Assembly (NCBI GenBank): GCA_019347585.1
Contig: JAHWLC010000012.1
Coordinates: 1-11,482 of the forward strand
Reading direction: 5' to 3'
Source of the DNA: Actinomycetota bacterium
GTDB taxonomy: Bacteria > Actinomycetota > Acidimicrobiia > Spongiisociales > ZC4RG35
Length of the DNA: 11,482 nucleotides
The position numbers and the translations under genes are program-made. Shown here piece after piece: positions 1-6,205 of the stretch (within the stretch, counting starts at the first letter, position 1; each line of letters starts with the position of its first letter). A model generated the notes under the pieces. It was not told the origin of the DNA and ran no database searches. It worked only from the letters and a program-made list of their open reading frames with translations.

Positions 1-979
1 CCCCTTCCTTGCGCGAGTAGTCGAGGTAGAGCATCGACGCCACCGCGTCGACCCGCAGCCCGTCCGCGTGGTATCGATCGAGCCAGAACAGCGCCGAGCT
101 GATGAGGAAGGCCGGGATCTCCCGGCGGCCGTAGTTGAAGACGTAGGTCTTCCAATCGGGATGGAAGCCCTGGCGGGGGTCGGCATGCTCGTAGAGGTGG
201 GTCCCGTCGAATCGGGCGAGACCGTGGGGGTCGTCGGGGAAGTGAGAGGGGACCCAGTCCAATATGACCCCGATCCCCGCCTGGTGGAGGGCGTCGACCA
301 GGGCCATGAAGTCCTGGGGGGTCCCGTACCTGCTGGTGGGGGCGAAGTAGCCGGTGGTCTGATAGCCCCAGGACCCGTAGAAGGGATGCTCCATCACCGG
401 GAGCAGCTCGACATGGGTGAAACCCAACCCGGTCAGGTACGGGGGAAGCTGCTCCGCAATCTCGAGATAGGTGAGATGGCGGCCGTCCTCGCCCCGGCGC
501 CACGACCCGAGATGCATCTCGTAGACGCTTACGGGTGCGTCGAGAGCGTTCCGCTGGTCGCGTGACCGCATCCAGTCCCCGTCGCCCCAGCGGTAGTCGA
601 GGTCCCAGATCTTCGATGCCGTCTTCGGGGGAGTCTCGTGGTGGAAGCCCACCGGATCGGCCTTCTCCCCCCGGAAGCCACCGTTGACGATGTGGTACTT
701 GTACGACTGGGAATGGCCCGCTTCGGGGATGAAGCCCTCCCAGATGCCGGACATGCCGCGGGGGCTGAGGACGTGGGACTCTCGGTCCCAGCCGTTCCAG
801 TCACCGATGACCGACACCCGCTCGGCGCCGGGCGCCCAGACCGCGAAATGGGTCCCGTCGGGCGTGACATGCGCCCCCAGCTTGTCGTAGAGCCGGTAGT
901 GGGTGCCCTCGTTCCAAAGGAAGATGTCGTCCTCGGTGAGGAGACGCTCCTGTGCCTTGGTGGTCTTCTTCTCGGCCAT
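1..979 (-). CDS. glgB: 1,4-alpha-glucan branching enzyme GlgB, N-terminal 326 residues (C-terminus beyond left edge)
   Basis: GlgB cuts alpha-1,4-glucan chains and rejoins them through alpha-1,6 links during cytoplasmic glycogen synthesis. The reading frame runs from an ATG at 979 off the left edge. Residues about 30-125 form the CBM48-type early-set domain ([20 protein letters not shown], then YKYHI). The GH13 barrel follows, with YEMHLGSW (153-160), the region I motif DWVPSHF (241-247) and region [15 protein letters not shown] (307-319). By family knowledge Asp311 is the catalytic nucleophile. The acid/base Glu and the rest of the barrel lie outside the window. The short N-terminus has a single carbohydrate-binding domain rather than the duplicated one of some actinobacterial enzymes. 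The upstream DUF402 gene is on the same strand, 50 bp away, so co-transcription is possible. The Shine-Dalgarno signal is weak. The identity is very secure; the downstream part cannot be judged. Confidence 0.96.
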   Translation of the reverse strand, partial: MAEKKTTKAQERLLTEDDIFLWNEGTHYRLYDKLGAHVTPDGTHFAVWAPGAERVSVIGDWNGWDRESHVLSPRGMSGIWEGFIPEAGHSQSYKYHIVNGGFRGEKADPVGFHHETPPKTASKIWDLDYRWGDGDWMRSRDQRNALDAPVSVYEMHLGSWRRGEDGRHLTYLEIAEQLPPYLTGLGFTHVELLPVMEHPFYGSWGYQTTGYFAPTSRYGTPQDFMALVDALHQAGIGVILDWVPSHFPDDPHGLARFDGTHLYEHADPRQGFHPDWKTYVFNYGRREIPAFLISSALFWLDRYHADGLRVDAVASMLYLDYSRKEG

Positions 980-1011
980 GTGCCTGCCTGGTCGCTCCCC
1001 ACCGAGGGTAA

Positions 1012-1024
1012 CCCCCGGCGGGGG
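1012..1024. other. Small GC hairpin between DUF402 gene and glgB
   Basis: A perfect 5-bp stem (CCCCC, loop GGC, GGGGG) lies in the 50-bp gap after the DUF402 stop and before the glgB start. It has no T-tract, and short GC inverted repeats are common by chance in DNA this rich in G+C. It could weaken read-through into glgB or have no role. Confidence 0.2.
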
Positions 1025-1029
1025 GCTGG

Positions 1030-1527
1030 TCAGAGCCGGTCCAGCCAGGAGGACGCGATCTCGAAGAAAGGCTCCCGGCGAGATTGCAGCGCATCCACCA
1101 CCCAGGCGGTCTCCTCGACGGCGCGCTCGACCATCTCGGGGCTGTAGCCGTACCGCACCTGATGCACCTGGAACTCGTCCTCGTCCTGGATCTCGACCGT
1201 GCCGTCGTGGCGGAGGGCGACGTCGAGATCGAGGTCGATCATCTCGTAGCGGTGCGGGGACACCCAGCGGGGCGGGGTGACGATGTCGACGAAGTGCGAG
1301 TACCGGCTCGCCTCCCCGTTGTAGTGGAGATGCCACCAGCCGTCGTGTGGAGCGCAGAAGACGGCGTTCTCCCCCGCAGGCCCAACCGCGGTCTCCCCTT
1401 TCCACCGCTTGCTCCCCTTGGGGAGTGCGATCCACCGCCCGTACTCGTCCTCGCCCAAGAGGGAGGCCGCGAAGCCCCAGTGGAGGATGTCGGGGTTCTT
1501 GAGGAATTGCACCGTCACCGGGGGCAC
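1030..1527 (-). CDS. DUF402 domain protein (FomD/nucleoside diphosphatase-like)
   Basis: This 165-residue soluble protein has no signal peptide or membrane segment. Its sequence matches my memory of the DUF402 family: an N-terminal [14 protein letters not shown] block (32-45), a W-H-Y region ([10 protein letters not shown], 61-70), the acidic core [10 protein letters not shown] (94-103) and VEIQDEDEF (111-119), and a C-terminal helix. Characterised relatives hydrolyse nucleoside di/triphosphates or cytidylyl intermediates (FomD) using divalent metals bound by the conserved acidic residues. The substrate here is unknown. The start is a GTG at 1527 without a clear ribosome site. A second GTG three codons later is also possible, and a TAGCCT box just upstream leaves room for a leaderless message. 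It lies upstream of glgB on the same strand and divergent from the iron-uptake operon, with which it shares a short control region. The family assignment is good; the function is open. Confidence 0.8.
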   Translation of the reverse strand: MPPVTVQFLKNPDILHWGFAASLLGEDEYGRWIALPKGSKRWKGETAVGPAGENAVFCAPHDGWWHLHYNGEASRYSHFVDIVTPPRWVSPHRYEMIDLDLDVALRHDGTVEIQDEDEFQVHQVRYGYSPEMVERAVEETAWVVDALQSRREPFFEIASSWLDRL

Positions 1528-1557
1528 CCGTAAGAGGCTAGGAAACGCCGAGGAGAA

Positions 1558-1585
1558 ATAATTTGCACTATCGGCATAGTGGAAA
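1558..1585 (-). promoter_or_regulatory. Candidate promoter for the DUF402 gene
   Basis: Read on the minus strand, TTTCCA (1585-1580) could serve as a -35 box and AATTAT (1563-1558) as a -10 box with a 16-bp spacer. Transcription would start near 1551, about 24 bases before the GTG at 1527. Both boxes match the consensus only partly. They overlap the inverted repeat at 1561-1586. Confidence 0.35.
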
Positions 1586-1586
1586 T
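1561..1586. promoter_or_regulatory. 26-bp imperfect inverted repeat, candidate operator of the divergent control region
   Basis: The left arm ATTTGCACTAT and right arm ATAGTGGAAAT flank the spacer CGGC. Ten of eleven arm positions are complementary; the single mismatch is G1565/G1582. This is far more symmetric, and more AT-rich, than surrounding DNA. It sits 49 bp before the GTG of the iron-binding protein and overlaps candidate promoters on both strands, the usual place for a repressor site. Next to an iron operon a metal-sensing repressor (Fur or DtxR/IdeR/MntR type) is the natural guess. The arms do not match the classical Fur or DtxR consensus as I know them, so the family of the binding protein is not assigned. 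Confidence 0.6.
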
Positions 1587-1591
1587 ACCTT
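1563..1591 (+). promoter_or_regulatory. Candidate promoter of the iron-uptake operon
   Basis: TTGCAC (1563-1568) and TACCTT (1586-1591), separated by 17 bp, form a plausible but weak -35/-10 pair, giving a start near 1598 and a leader of about 37 bases. The inverted repeat at 1561-1586 would cover the -35 box and spacer, so a bound protein would block polymerase. Confidence 0.35.
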
Positions 1592-1624
1592 GGCGGATCG
1601 TTCGGTACCTAATGATCTCGAGCT

Positions 1625-1630
1625 AGGAGG
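1625..1630 (+). promoter_or_regulatory. Ribosome binding site AGGAGG that fixes the start of the iron-binding protein
   Basis: A full AGGAGG lies 4 bases before the GTG at 1635. This spacing is short but usable. It argues against the upstream in-frame TTG at 1563, which has no such site and would put 24 extra residues in front of the lipoprotein signal peptide and start inside the operator. Confidence 0.75.
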
Positions 1631-1634
1631 CTTG

Positions 1635-2630
1635 GTGAGAACATCCTCGCGACTGATCGCCCTGGGGACCCTGATCCTCATCCTCGGCGCTTGCGCAGAC
1701 ACCGGGGACGCCGAGGGCGAGCTCATCGTCTATTCCGGTCGGGGCGAGGAGCTGGTGCAGCCACTGATCGATCAATTCAGAGAGGAGAGCGGCATCGACG
1801 TAGAGGTCCGCTACGGCGAGTCTCCCGAGCTTGCCGCCACCCTCCTCGAGGAGGGCGAGAACACCGCGGCCGACGTCTTCTACGCACAGGACCCGGCATC
1901 GCTCGGCTCCGTCGCCGGAATGCTCACCGCTCTCCCCTCCGAGATCACCGACCAGGTCGATCCCAGGTTCGCCGACCGGGACAGCCGCTGGATCGGCACC
2001 TCGGGACGGGTTCGCACCTTCATCTACAACACCGGGACCGACATCGAGCTCCCCCAGACCATCGACGACGTCACCGACCCCCGCTGGGCAGGCCATCTCG
2101 GCGTCGCCCCGACCAACGGCTCCTTTCTCGCCTTCGTCGCGGCGATGATCTCCGAGCGAGGCGAGGAGGCCACCCTGGAGTGGCTCAGGGCGCTGGCGGG
2201 GAACGACCCCACCGACTACCCGGGAAACAGCCCGATCGTGGCCGCCACCGATGCCGGTGAGATCCAGGGCGGGCTGGTCAACCACTACTACGTCCACCGT
2301 CTTCGCGCCGAAGGCGCCGGCGAGAACGCCGAGAACTGGTTCATCCCCGCCGGGGACGTCGGCTCGCTGGTGATGCCGGCGGGAGTGGGCATCATCGAAG
2401 GCACCGACCAGCCCGATGCCGCCCAGCAGTTCGTCGAGTTCCTGCTCTCCAACGAGGCGCAGGAGTACTTCGCCACCGAGACCTTCGAGTTCCCGGTGAT
2501 CGAGGGCGTCCCTCCCGCCGAAGGCCTCCCCGCGCTGAGCGAGATCGATTCCCCCGACATCGATCTCTCCGGCCTGGCCGATCTGCTCGACGACGCCACC
2601 AGGCTGGTGACCGAGACAGGACTGGTCTGA
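1635..2630 (+). CDS. fbpA: Ferric iron ABC transporter substrate-binding lipoprotein (FbpA/FutA type)
   Basis: This 331-residue protein should capture Fe3+ outside the membrane and hand it to the permease encoded just downstream. The GTG start gives a short lipoprotein signal peptide (basic R2/R6, hydrophobic 8-17, lipobox LGAC with lipidated Cys20). The mature part opens with the typical ELIVYSGRGEELVQPLIDQF strand-helix (29-48), followed by the ADVFYAQDPASLG block (79-91). The hallmark is VNHYYVHRL (215-223), whose adjacent Tyr218-Tyr219 correspond to the paired iron-coordinating tyrosines of FbpA/FutA proteins. The C-terminal lobe contains AAQQFVEFLLSNEAQEYFA (262-280), typical of the family. 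The gene leads a three-gene operon, 3 bp before the next start. The Tyr pair makes Fe3+ much more likely than sugar, thiamine or phosphonate, although a chelated form or another metal is not excluded. The symbol is by family analogy. Confidence 0.93.
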   Translation: MRTSSRLIALGTLILILGACADTGDAEGELIVYSGRGEELVQPLIDQFREESGIDVEVRYGESPELAATLLEEGENTAADVFYAQDPASLGSVAGMLTALPSEITDQVDPRFADRDSRWIGTSGRVRTFIYNTGTDIELPQTIDDVTDPRWAGHLGVAPTNGSFLAFVAAMISERGEEATLEWLRALAGNDPTDYPGNSPIVAATDAGEIQGGLVNHYYVHRLRAEGAGENAENWFIPAGDVGSLVMPAGVGIIEGTDQPDAAQQFVEFLLSNEAQEYFATETFEFPVIEGVPPAEGLPALSEIDSPDIDLSGLADLLDDATRLVTETGLV

Positions 2631-2633
2631 GCT

Positions 2634-4229
2634 TTGGCGGTCGGACCGCTCCCGGCGCCGACCGCTCGCCAGACCCCTAGACAACGCACATACCGCTCCC
2701 GGCCGGGATGGTGGGTGGCCGCCGCCCTCATCCTGGCCCCGGGGCTGCTCCCGCCGCTCGCACTGGTGGGCCGGGTGATCGCCTCGGGGATCGGCTCACT
2801 GGTGCCGGCGTTCCGGCTGGTGGAGCTTCTCGCCGGCACCCTCGGTCTGACCGCGGCGGTCACGGCCACTTCCCTCTCCCTGGGCCTGGCCAGCGCCTGG
2901 CTCACCACCCGCACCGACATCCCGCTGAGACGCTTCTGGCAGGTGGTGGCGGCGCTACCCCTGGTGGTGCCCTCCTATGTGGCCGCCCTGGTCATCATCG
3001 GCGCCGCAGGCCCGGGCGGGCTCCTCACCAGCTGGCTCGGCTTCGAGATCCCCACCCCCTACGGCTTCTGGGGGGCCTGGATCGCCCTCTCGGTGTTCCT
3101 GGCCCCGATGGCCCATCTCATCACGGTCCCCGCCCTGCGCTCGATCGACCCGGCGACGGAGGAGGCCGCCCGGGGTCTCGGAGCCGGCTCGGCTCGAGTC
3201 TTCTTCACGGTCACCCTGCCCCAGCTGAGGCCGGCAATGGTCTCCGCAGGGCTCCTGGTCGGCCTGTACACGCTGAGTGACTTCGGGGCCGTGTCTCTCC
3301 TCCGCTTCGACACCTTCACCCGCGCCATCTACACCCTCTATGCAGGCCAGATCGATCGCCGCCCCGCCGCAGCCCTCTCGTTGGTGCTGATCGCCCTCGC
3401 CCTGATCATCCTGTTTGCGGAGAGGAGAACCAGGAGCCGGGCCGCCTACCACCGCGCCCATCCCCCCCGCCCCCGCCGCCCGGTGCGGCTGAGCAGCCGA
3501 GCCAAGGTGGGGGGAACCGCCTTTCTCGCCGGTACGGCACTCGTCTCCCTGGTCCTCCCGGTGACGGTCCTCGTCTTCTGGCTGTGGAGAGGGCTGGCGG
3601 AGGGACAGGCCCCACCTGCGATCTGGGAGGAGACCCTGCGCTCGGTGGGCGTGGCGGGGGCGGCTGCTTTGCTCGGGGCGGCGGCGGCGCTCCCGGTGGC
3701 GATGGTCACCACTTGGCGTAGGGCGCGGATGTCGGAGGCCACAGAGAACACGGTGTGGTCGGTGTACTCCCTGCCCCACATCACCGTGGGGGTGGCGGTG
3801 GTGATATTCGCCCTCGGATTCGCCCGGCCGCTCTATCAGACGGTGCCGCTCCTCCTCATCACCTACGTCGCCATTTTCCTGGCCCAACCCATGTCCTCGG
3901 TTCAGGACTCGCTGCGACGGGCCAGCCCGGCCCTGGAGGACGCCTCCCGCAGCCTCGGCCAGGGACCGCTCCGCACCCTGACCAGGGTCATCATCCCCCT
4001 GGCCTCACCCGGTCTCGTCGCGGGGGCCACGCTCGTCTTCCTGTCGGTGATGAAGGAACTGCCCGCCACCCTCCTGATCCGGCCCAACGGGTTCGAGACG
4101 CTGGCGGTGCGGATCTGGAGCGCCACCGGGGAGGGGTTCCTCACCATCGCAAGCCTCGCCTCGCTGGCTCTCCTGGTGGTCTCTGTCGTGCCACTCTTGG
4201 CGCTGACGTACCGTGACCTCAGCGACTGA
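2634..4229 (+). CDS. fbpB: Ferric iron ABC transporter permease, fused two-domain (FbpB type)
   Basis: The 531-residue inner-membrane protein carries two homologous permease halves of about six helices each, so one chain forms the whole channel. Half one (about 25-265) has the ATPase-contacting EAA loop at 176-200 (EEAARGLGAGSARVFFTVTLP). Half two (about 292-528) has its EAA loop at 433-457 (ALEDASRSLGQGPLRTLTRV), followed by MKELPATLLIRPNGFETLA (473-491), typical of FbpB-like iron permeases. A Pro/Arg-rich cytoplasmic linker (about 263-290) joins the halves. The likely start is TTG at 2634, three bases after the preceding stop, with only a distant AGGA. The first membrane helix begins near residue 26, so a slightly later start would not change the function. 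The end overlaps the ATPase gene by 17 bp, indicating coupled translation. No frame damage is seen. Confidence 0.93.
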   Translation: MAVGPLPAPTARQTPRQRTYRSRPGWWVAAALILAPGLLPPLALVGRVIASGIGSLVPAFRLVELLAGTLGLTAAVTATSLSLGLASAWLTTRTDIPLRRFWQVVAALPLVVPSYVAALVIIGAAGPGGLLTSWLGFEIPTPYGFWGAWIALSVFLAPMAHLITVPALRSIDPATEEAARGLGAGSARVFFTVTLPQLRPAMVSAGLLVGLYTLSDFGAVSLLRFDTFTRAIYTLYAGQIDRRPAAALSLVLIALALIILFAERRTRSRAAYHRAHPPRPRRPVRLSSRAKVGGTAFLAGTALVSLVLPVTVLVFWLWRGLAEGQAPPAIWEETLRSVGVAGAAALLGAAAALPVAMVTTWRRARMSEATENTVWSVYSLPHITVGVAVVIFALGFARPLYQTVPLLLITYVAIFLAQPMSSVQDSLRRASPALEDASRSLGQGPLRTLTRVIIPLASPGLVAGATLVFLSVMKELPATLLIRPNGFETLAVRIWSATGEGFLTIASLASLALLVVSVVPLLALTYRDLSD

Positions 4230-5238
4230 CCGACTCACCATCCGGGCCCGCGGCCTGACCAAGACCTACGGGGACGTAGTGGCCCTCGACCACTTCAACC
4301 TTGATGTCTGGGAGGGAGGCCTGATGACCCTCCTCGGCCCCTCCGGCTGCGGGAAGACCACCGCACTCCGGGTGATCGCCGGCTTCGAAGGGGCCGAAGG
4401 GACCGTGCACATCAAAGGCCGCCAGATGCTGGGACCTGAGGTCTTCGTCCCGCCGGAGCGGCGCAACGTGGGGATGGTGTTCCAGGATTACGCCCTCTTC
4501 CCCCACATGAGCGTGGCCGGCAACGTCGGCTACGGGCTGGGCCGGGACCCCGACCCGTCCCGGGTCGGCGAGGTGCTCGAGTTGGTCGGTCTCAGCCCCC
4601 TGGGCGACCGCATGCCGGGCGAGCTGTCCGGGGGCCAGCAACAGCGTGTCGCCCTGGCCCGGGCACTCGCACCCTCCCCGGACGTCATCCTCCTCGACGA
4701 GCCTTTCTCCAACCTCGACGCCGCGCTCCGCGACCGGGTCCGCCGGGAGATGAAGGTGATCCTCGCCGAAGCCAGGACCACGGCGGTGCTGGTCACCCAC
4801 GACCAGGAGGAAGCGCTGGCCACCTCCGACCTCGTGGCGGTGATGTACCGGGGCAGGGTGGTCCAGGTGGACACGCCGGCCGATCTCTACTCCAACCCCG
4901 CCGACCCCTGGGTGGCGGAGTTTCTCGGCGACGCCGACGTCCTCCCCGCCACCGGCCACCGCGGGTACGCCGACACCCCCTTGGGGAGATTCAGGACCGC
5001 CCTGAGGGGGCCGGTGGTGGTGGTGGTGCGTCCAGAGGACGTGCAGCTCTCCATGGGGGAGGCGCCCAATGCGGTGGTGGCCCATTCCGAGTTCTTCGGC
5101 CACGACCAGCTGGTGACCGTGGCCCTTGGCGGGGGGGCCCGGGTTCGATCCCGGATCGGCCCCAGGCCGAAGTACCAGCCGGGTGACGGAGTGCGGGCCA
5201 GAGCGCTGCAGGCGAGAGTCTTCGCCGCCCGCTCCTAG
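4213..5238 (+). CDS. fbpC: Ferric iron ABC transporter ATP-binding protein (FbpC type)
   Basis: This 341-residue ATPase powers the transporter from the cytoplasmic face. All nucleotide-binding motifs are intact: Walker A GPSGCGKT (42-49), Q-loop Gln91 in VFQDYALFPHM, signature LSGGQQQR (138-145), Walker B ILLDEP (159-164), D-loop SNLD (166-169) and switch His196 in VTHDQEEA. After about residue 235 there is a short regulatory/TOBE-like C-terminal domain with VVVVVRPEDVQLS (268-280), as in the iron, sulfate and polyamine importer ATPases. The GTG start at 4213 overlaps the permease gene by 17 bp and has no obvious ribosome site, consistent with translational coupling. The ATPase family alone would not tell the substrate; the Tyr-Tyr binding protein two genes upstream does. 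A GC hairpin covers the stop codon. Confidence 0.94.
   Translation: MTSATDRLTIRARGLTKTYGDVVALDHFNLDVWEGGLMTLLGPSGCGKTTALRVIAGFEGAEGTVHIKGRQMLGPEVFVPPERRNVGMVFQDYALFPHMSVAGNVGYGLGRDPDPSRVGEVLELVGLSPLGDRMPGELSGGQQQRVALARALAPSPDVILLDEPFSNLDAALRDRVRREMKVILAEARTTAVLVTHDQEEALATSDLVAVMYRGRVVQVDTPADLYSNPADPWVAEFLGDADVLPATGHRGYADTPLGRFRTALRGPVVVVVRPEDVQLSMGEAPNAVVAHSEFFGHDQLVTVALGGGARVRSRIGPRPKYQPGDGVRARALQARVFAARS
5014..5028 (+). repeat. (GTG)5 trinucleotide run inside fbpC
   Basis: Five consecutive GTG codons encode Val268-Val272, a strand at the start of the conserved RPEDV region of the C-terminal domain. Slippage here would change length by whole codons. It is probably just codon bias acting on a valine-rich strand. 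Confidence 0.5.
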
Positions 5239-5268
5239 GGCGGCGAGAGTCCGGCGGGGCTCCGCTGG
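5223..5268 (+). terminator. Tandem GC hairpins at the end of the iron operon
   Basis: The first hairpin is a perfect 8-bp stem, CGCCGCCC (5223-5230) and GGGCGGCG (5238-5245), with a 7-base loop; it contains the fbpC stop TAG (5236-5238). The second, CCGGCGG (5251-5257) and CCGCTGG (5262-5268), has a 4-base loop and one G-T pair. Neither has a following T-run, as is common for terminators in high-G+C actinobacteria. They probably end the iron operon transcript or protect its 3' end, separating it from the cyclase gene. Confidence 0.5.
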
Positions 5269-5313
5269 CACGGATGCGTAGGGTTGGCAGCACTGCCATA
5301 GCGATCGATGCCT

Positions 5314-5317
5314 GGAG
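5314..5317 (+). promoter_or_regulatory. Ribosome binding site GGAG favouring the GTG start of the cyclase
   Basis: GGAG lies 7 bases before the GTG at 5325, an ideal spacing. The longer alternative, ATG at 5274, begins 5 bases after a hairpin, has no ribosome site, and would add 17 residues with no recognisable features. Confidence 0.6.
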
Positions 5318-5324
5318 CAGCGCA

Positions 5325-6104
5325 GTGACCGAGAACGAGGAGATTTGGCACCAGTTGTTCGTAGAAGGCAATGCGGTGCTCGACAAAGGAAGAGCCTTAC
5401 TCGGCAAGATTCCCGCAGAGTCCCGCTGCATGTTCTGTCACGGCCCCTTCGATGGCGTCGGGGGCCCTCTGATGTCGATGATCGGAAGAGGCCAATCGAA
5501 CCAGCAACCGCATGTCTGCAAATCGTGTGTCAAACAGGGGGACAGGCATCCCGGTGGCACCCATGTCGACATCGCGACTGTCTTCGCCGACATGAGGGGA
5601 TCTACCCCGACTGCTGAACGCATCGGTGACCGTGCTTTCAGAGAGTTGATCAATCGGTTCTACCGAACTTCCTCGAGGGTGCTGGTGGACGCAGGCGCCC
5701 TTCTCGGTCGTCTGGCCGGCGATCAGGCCATCGGGTACTTCGTTCCGGGTATGGCCGGGGCCGATTATGCCCGGGCCGCATTGGACAGCGCTGTCGAACT
5801 TCTGCGTGCCACAGGGCACACCGACGAGGACGGGCCTTGGATACCGCTGGGGGTGGGGGTACACGCCGGCAATGCCTACGTCGGGGTGTTGGGCGAGCAC
5901 GGCGGCTCCAAAGAGATGACCGCGCTCGGCGACGACATCAACGTGGGAGCGCGCTTGGCCGACAACGCCGGAGTTGGCGAGGTGCTGGCAAGCCTGCAAC
6001 TCACAAAGAGAATCGGACTGGATACCACCGGTCTCGAGCACCGCGAACTGCGACTCAAAGGCAAGGCCACACCTTTCGAAGTGGCGGTGATCAGACCGGC
6101 CTGA
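5325..6104 (+). CDS. Class III adenylate/guanylate cyclase with N-terminal four-cysteine motif
   Basis: The 259-residue cytoplasmic protein should make cAMP or cGMP. A zinc-finger-like segment comes first: Cys35-x2-Cys38 and Cys65-x2-Cys68 with a Gly-rich stretch between. The catalytic domain spans about 80-257. Metal-binding aspartates are Asp89 (VFADMRGST) and Asp133 (GRLAGDQAIGYF), and the transition-state pair is Asn206 and Arg210 (GDDINVGARL), so the enzyme looks active. Purine-recognition positions are unusual: Arg129 where adenylyl cyclases usually have Lys, and Thr199 where many have Asp (Thr is known from class IIIb enzymes). The base specificity is therefore uncertain. There are no membrane helices, HAMP or other sensor domains, so the Cys4 module is the only visible sensor or structural add-on. 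It stands alone between the iron operon and a convergent GNAT gene. An ATG at 5274 gives a 276-residue alternative. Confidence 0.87.
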   Translation: MTENEEIWHQLFVEGNAVLDKGRALLGKIPAESRCMFCHGPFDGVGGPLMSMIGRGQSNQQPHVCKSCVKQGDRHPGGTHVDIATVFADMRGSTPTAERIGDRAFRELINRFYRTSSRVLVDAGALLGRLAGDQAIGYFVPGMAGADYARAALDSAVELLRATGHTDEDGPWIPLGVGVHAGNAYVGVLGEHGGSKEMTALGDDINVGARLADNAGVGEVLASLQLTKRIGLDTTGLEHRELRLKGKATPFEVAVIRPA

Positions 6105-6120
6105 TTCTCCGGGAGTCTGA
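6091..6120 (+). terminator. Possible hairpin terminator after the cyclase gene
   Basis: TCAGAC (6091-6096) pairs with GTCTGA (6115-6120); inside, CGG (6097-6099) can pair with CCG (6109-6111) across a 3-base bulge. The stem surrounds the TGA stop at 6102-6104. There is no T-run. The remaining convergent gap to 6205 shows no gene or clear signal. Confidence 0.3.
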
Positions 6121-6205
6121 GACCGCACCGGATCGATGCTTCGCGGGCGGCCTGCGAGCTCTCGAACACACCGACCAGGGACGCACCAACCGAGGCCTGT
6201 CGTGG

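Noticed and set aside
1623..2684. Minus-strand open frame of 353 codons opposite the iron-binding protein
   Set aside because: Shadow frame with Gly/Asp/Val-rich composition and no domain; it would also cover the promoter-side ribosome site of the real gene.
4219..5271. Long minus-strand open frame (350 codons) opposite fbpC
   Set aside because: Codon-bias shadow in GC-rich DNA: Gly/His/Arg-rich translation without recognisable domains, opposite a complete well-conserved ATPase.
5274..5324. ATG at 5274 as the cyclase start
   Set aside because: It has no ribosome site and lies 5 bases after a hairpin; the GTG at 5325 has GGAG at 7-base spacing. It is kept only as an alternative.
6105..6205. 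Convergent gap between the cyclase and GNAT genes searched for a small gene or RNA
   Set aside because: No ORF with a ribosome site or family signature, and no structure beyond the weak hairpin at 6091-6120.
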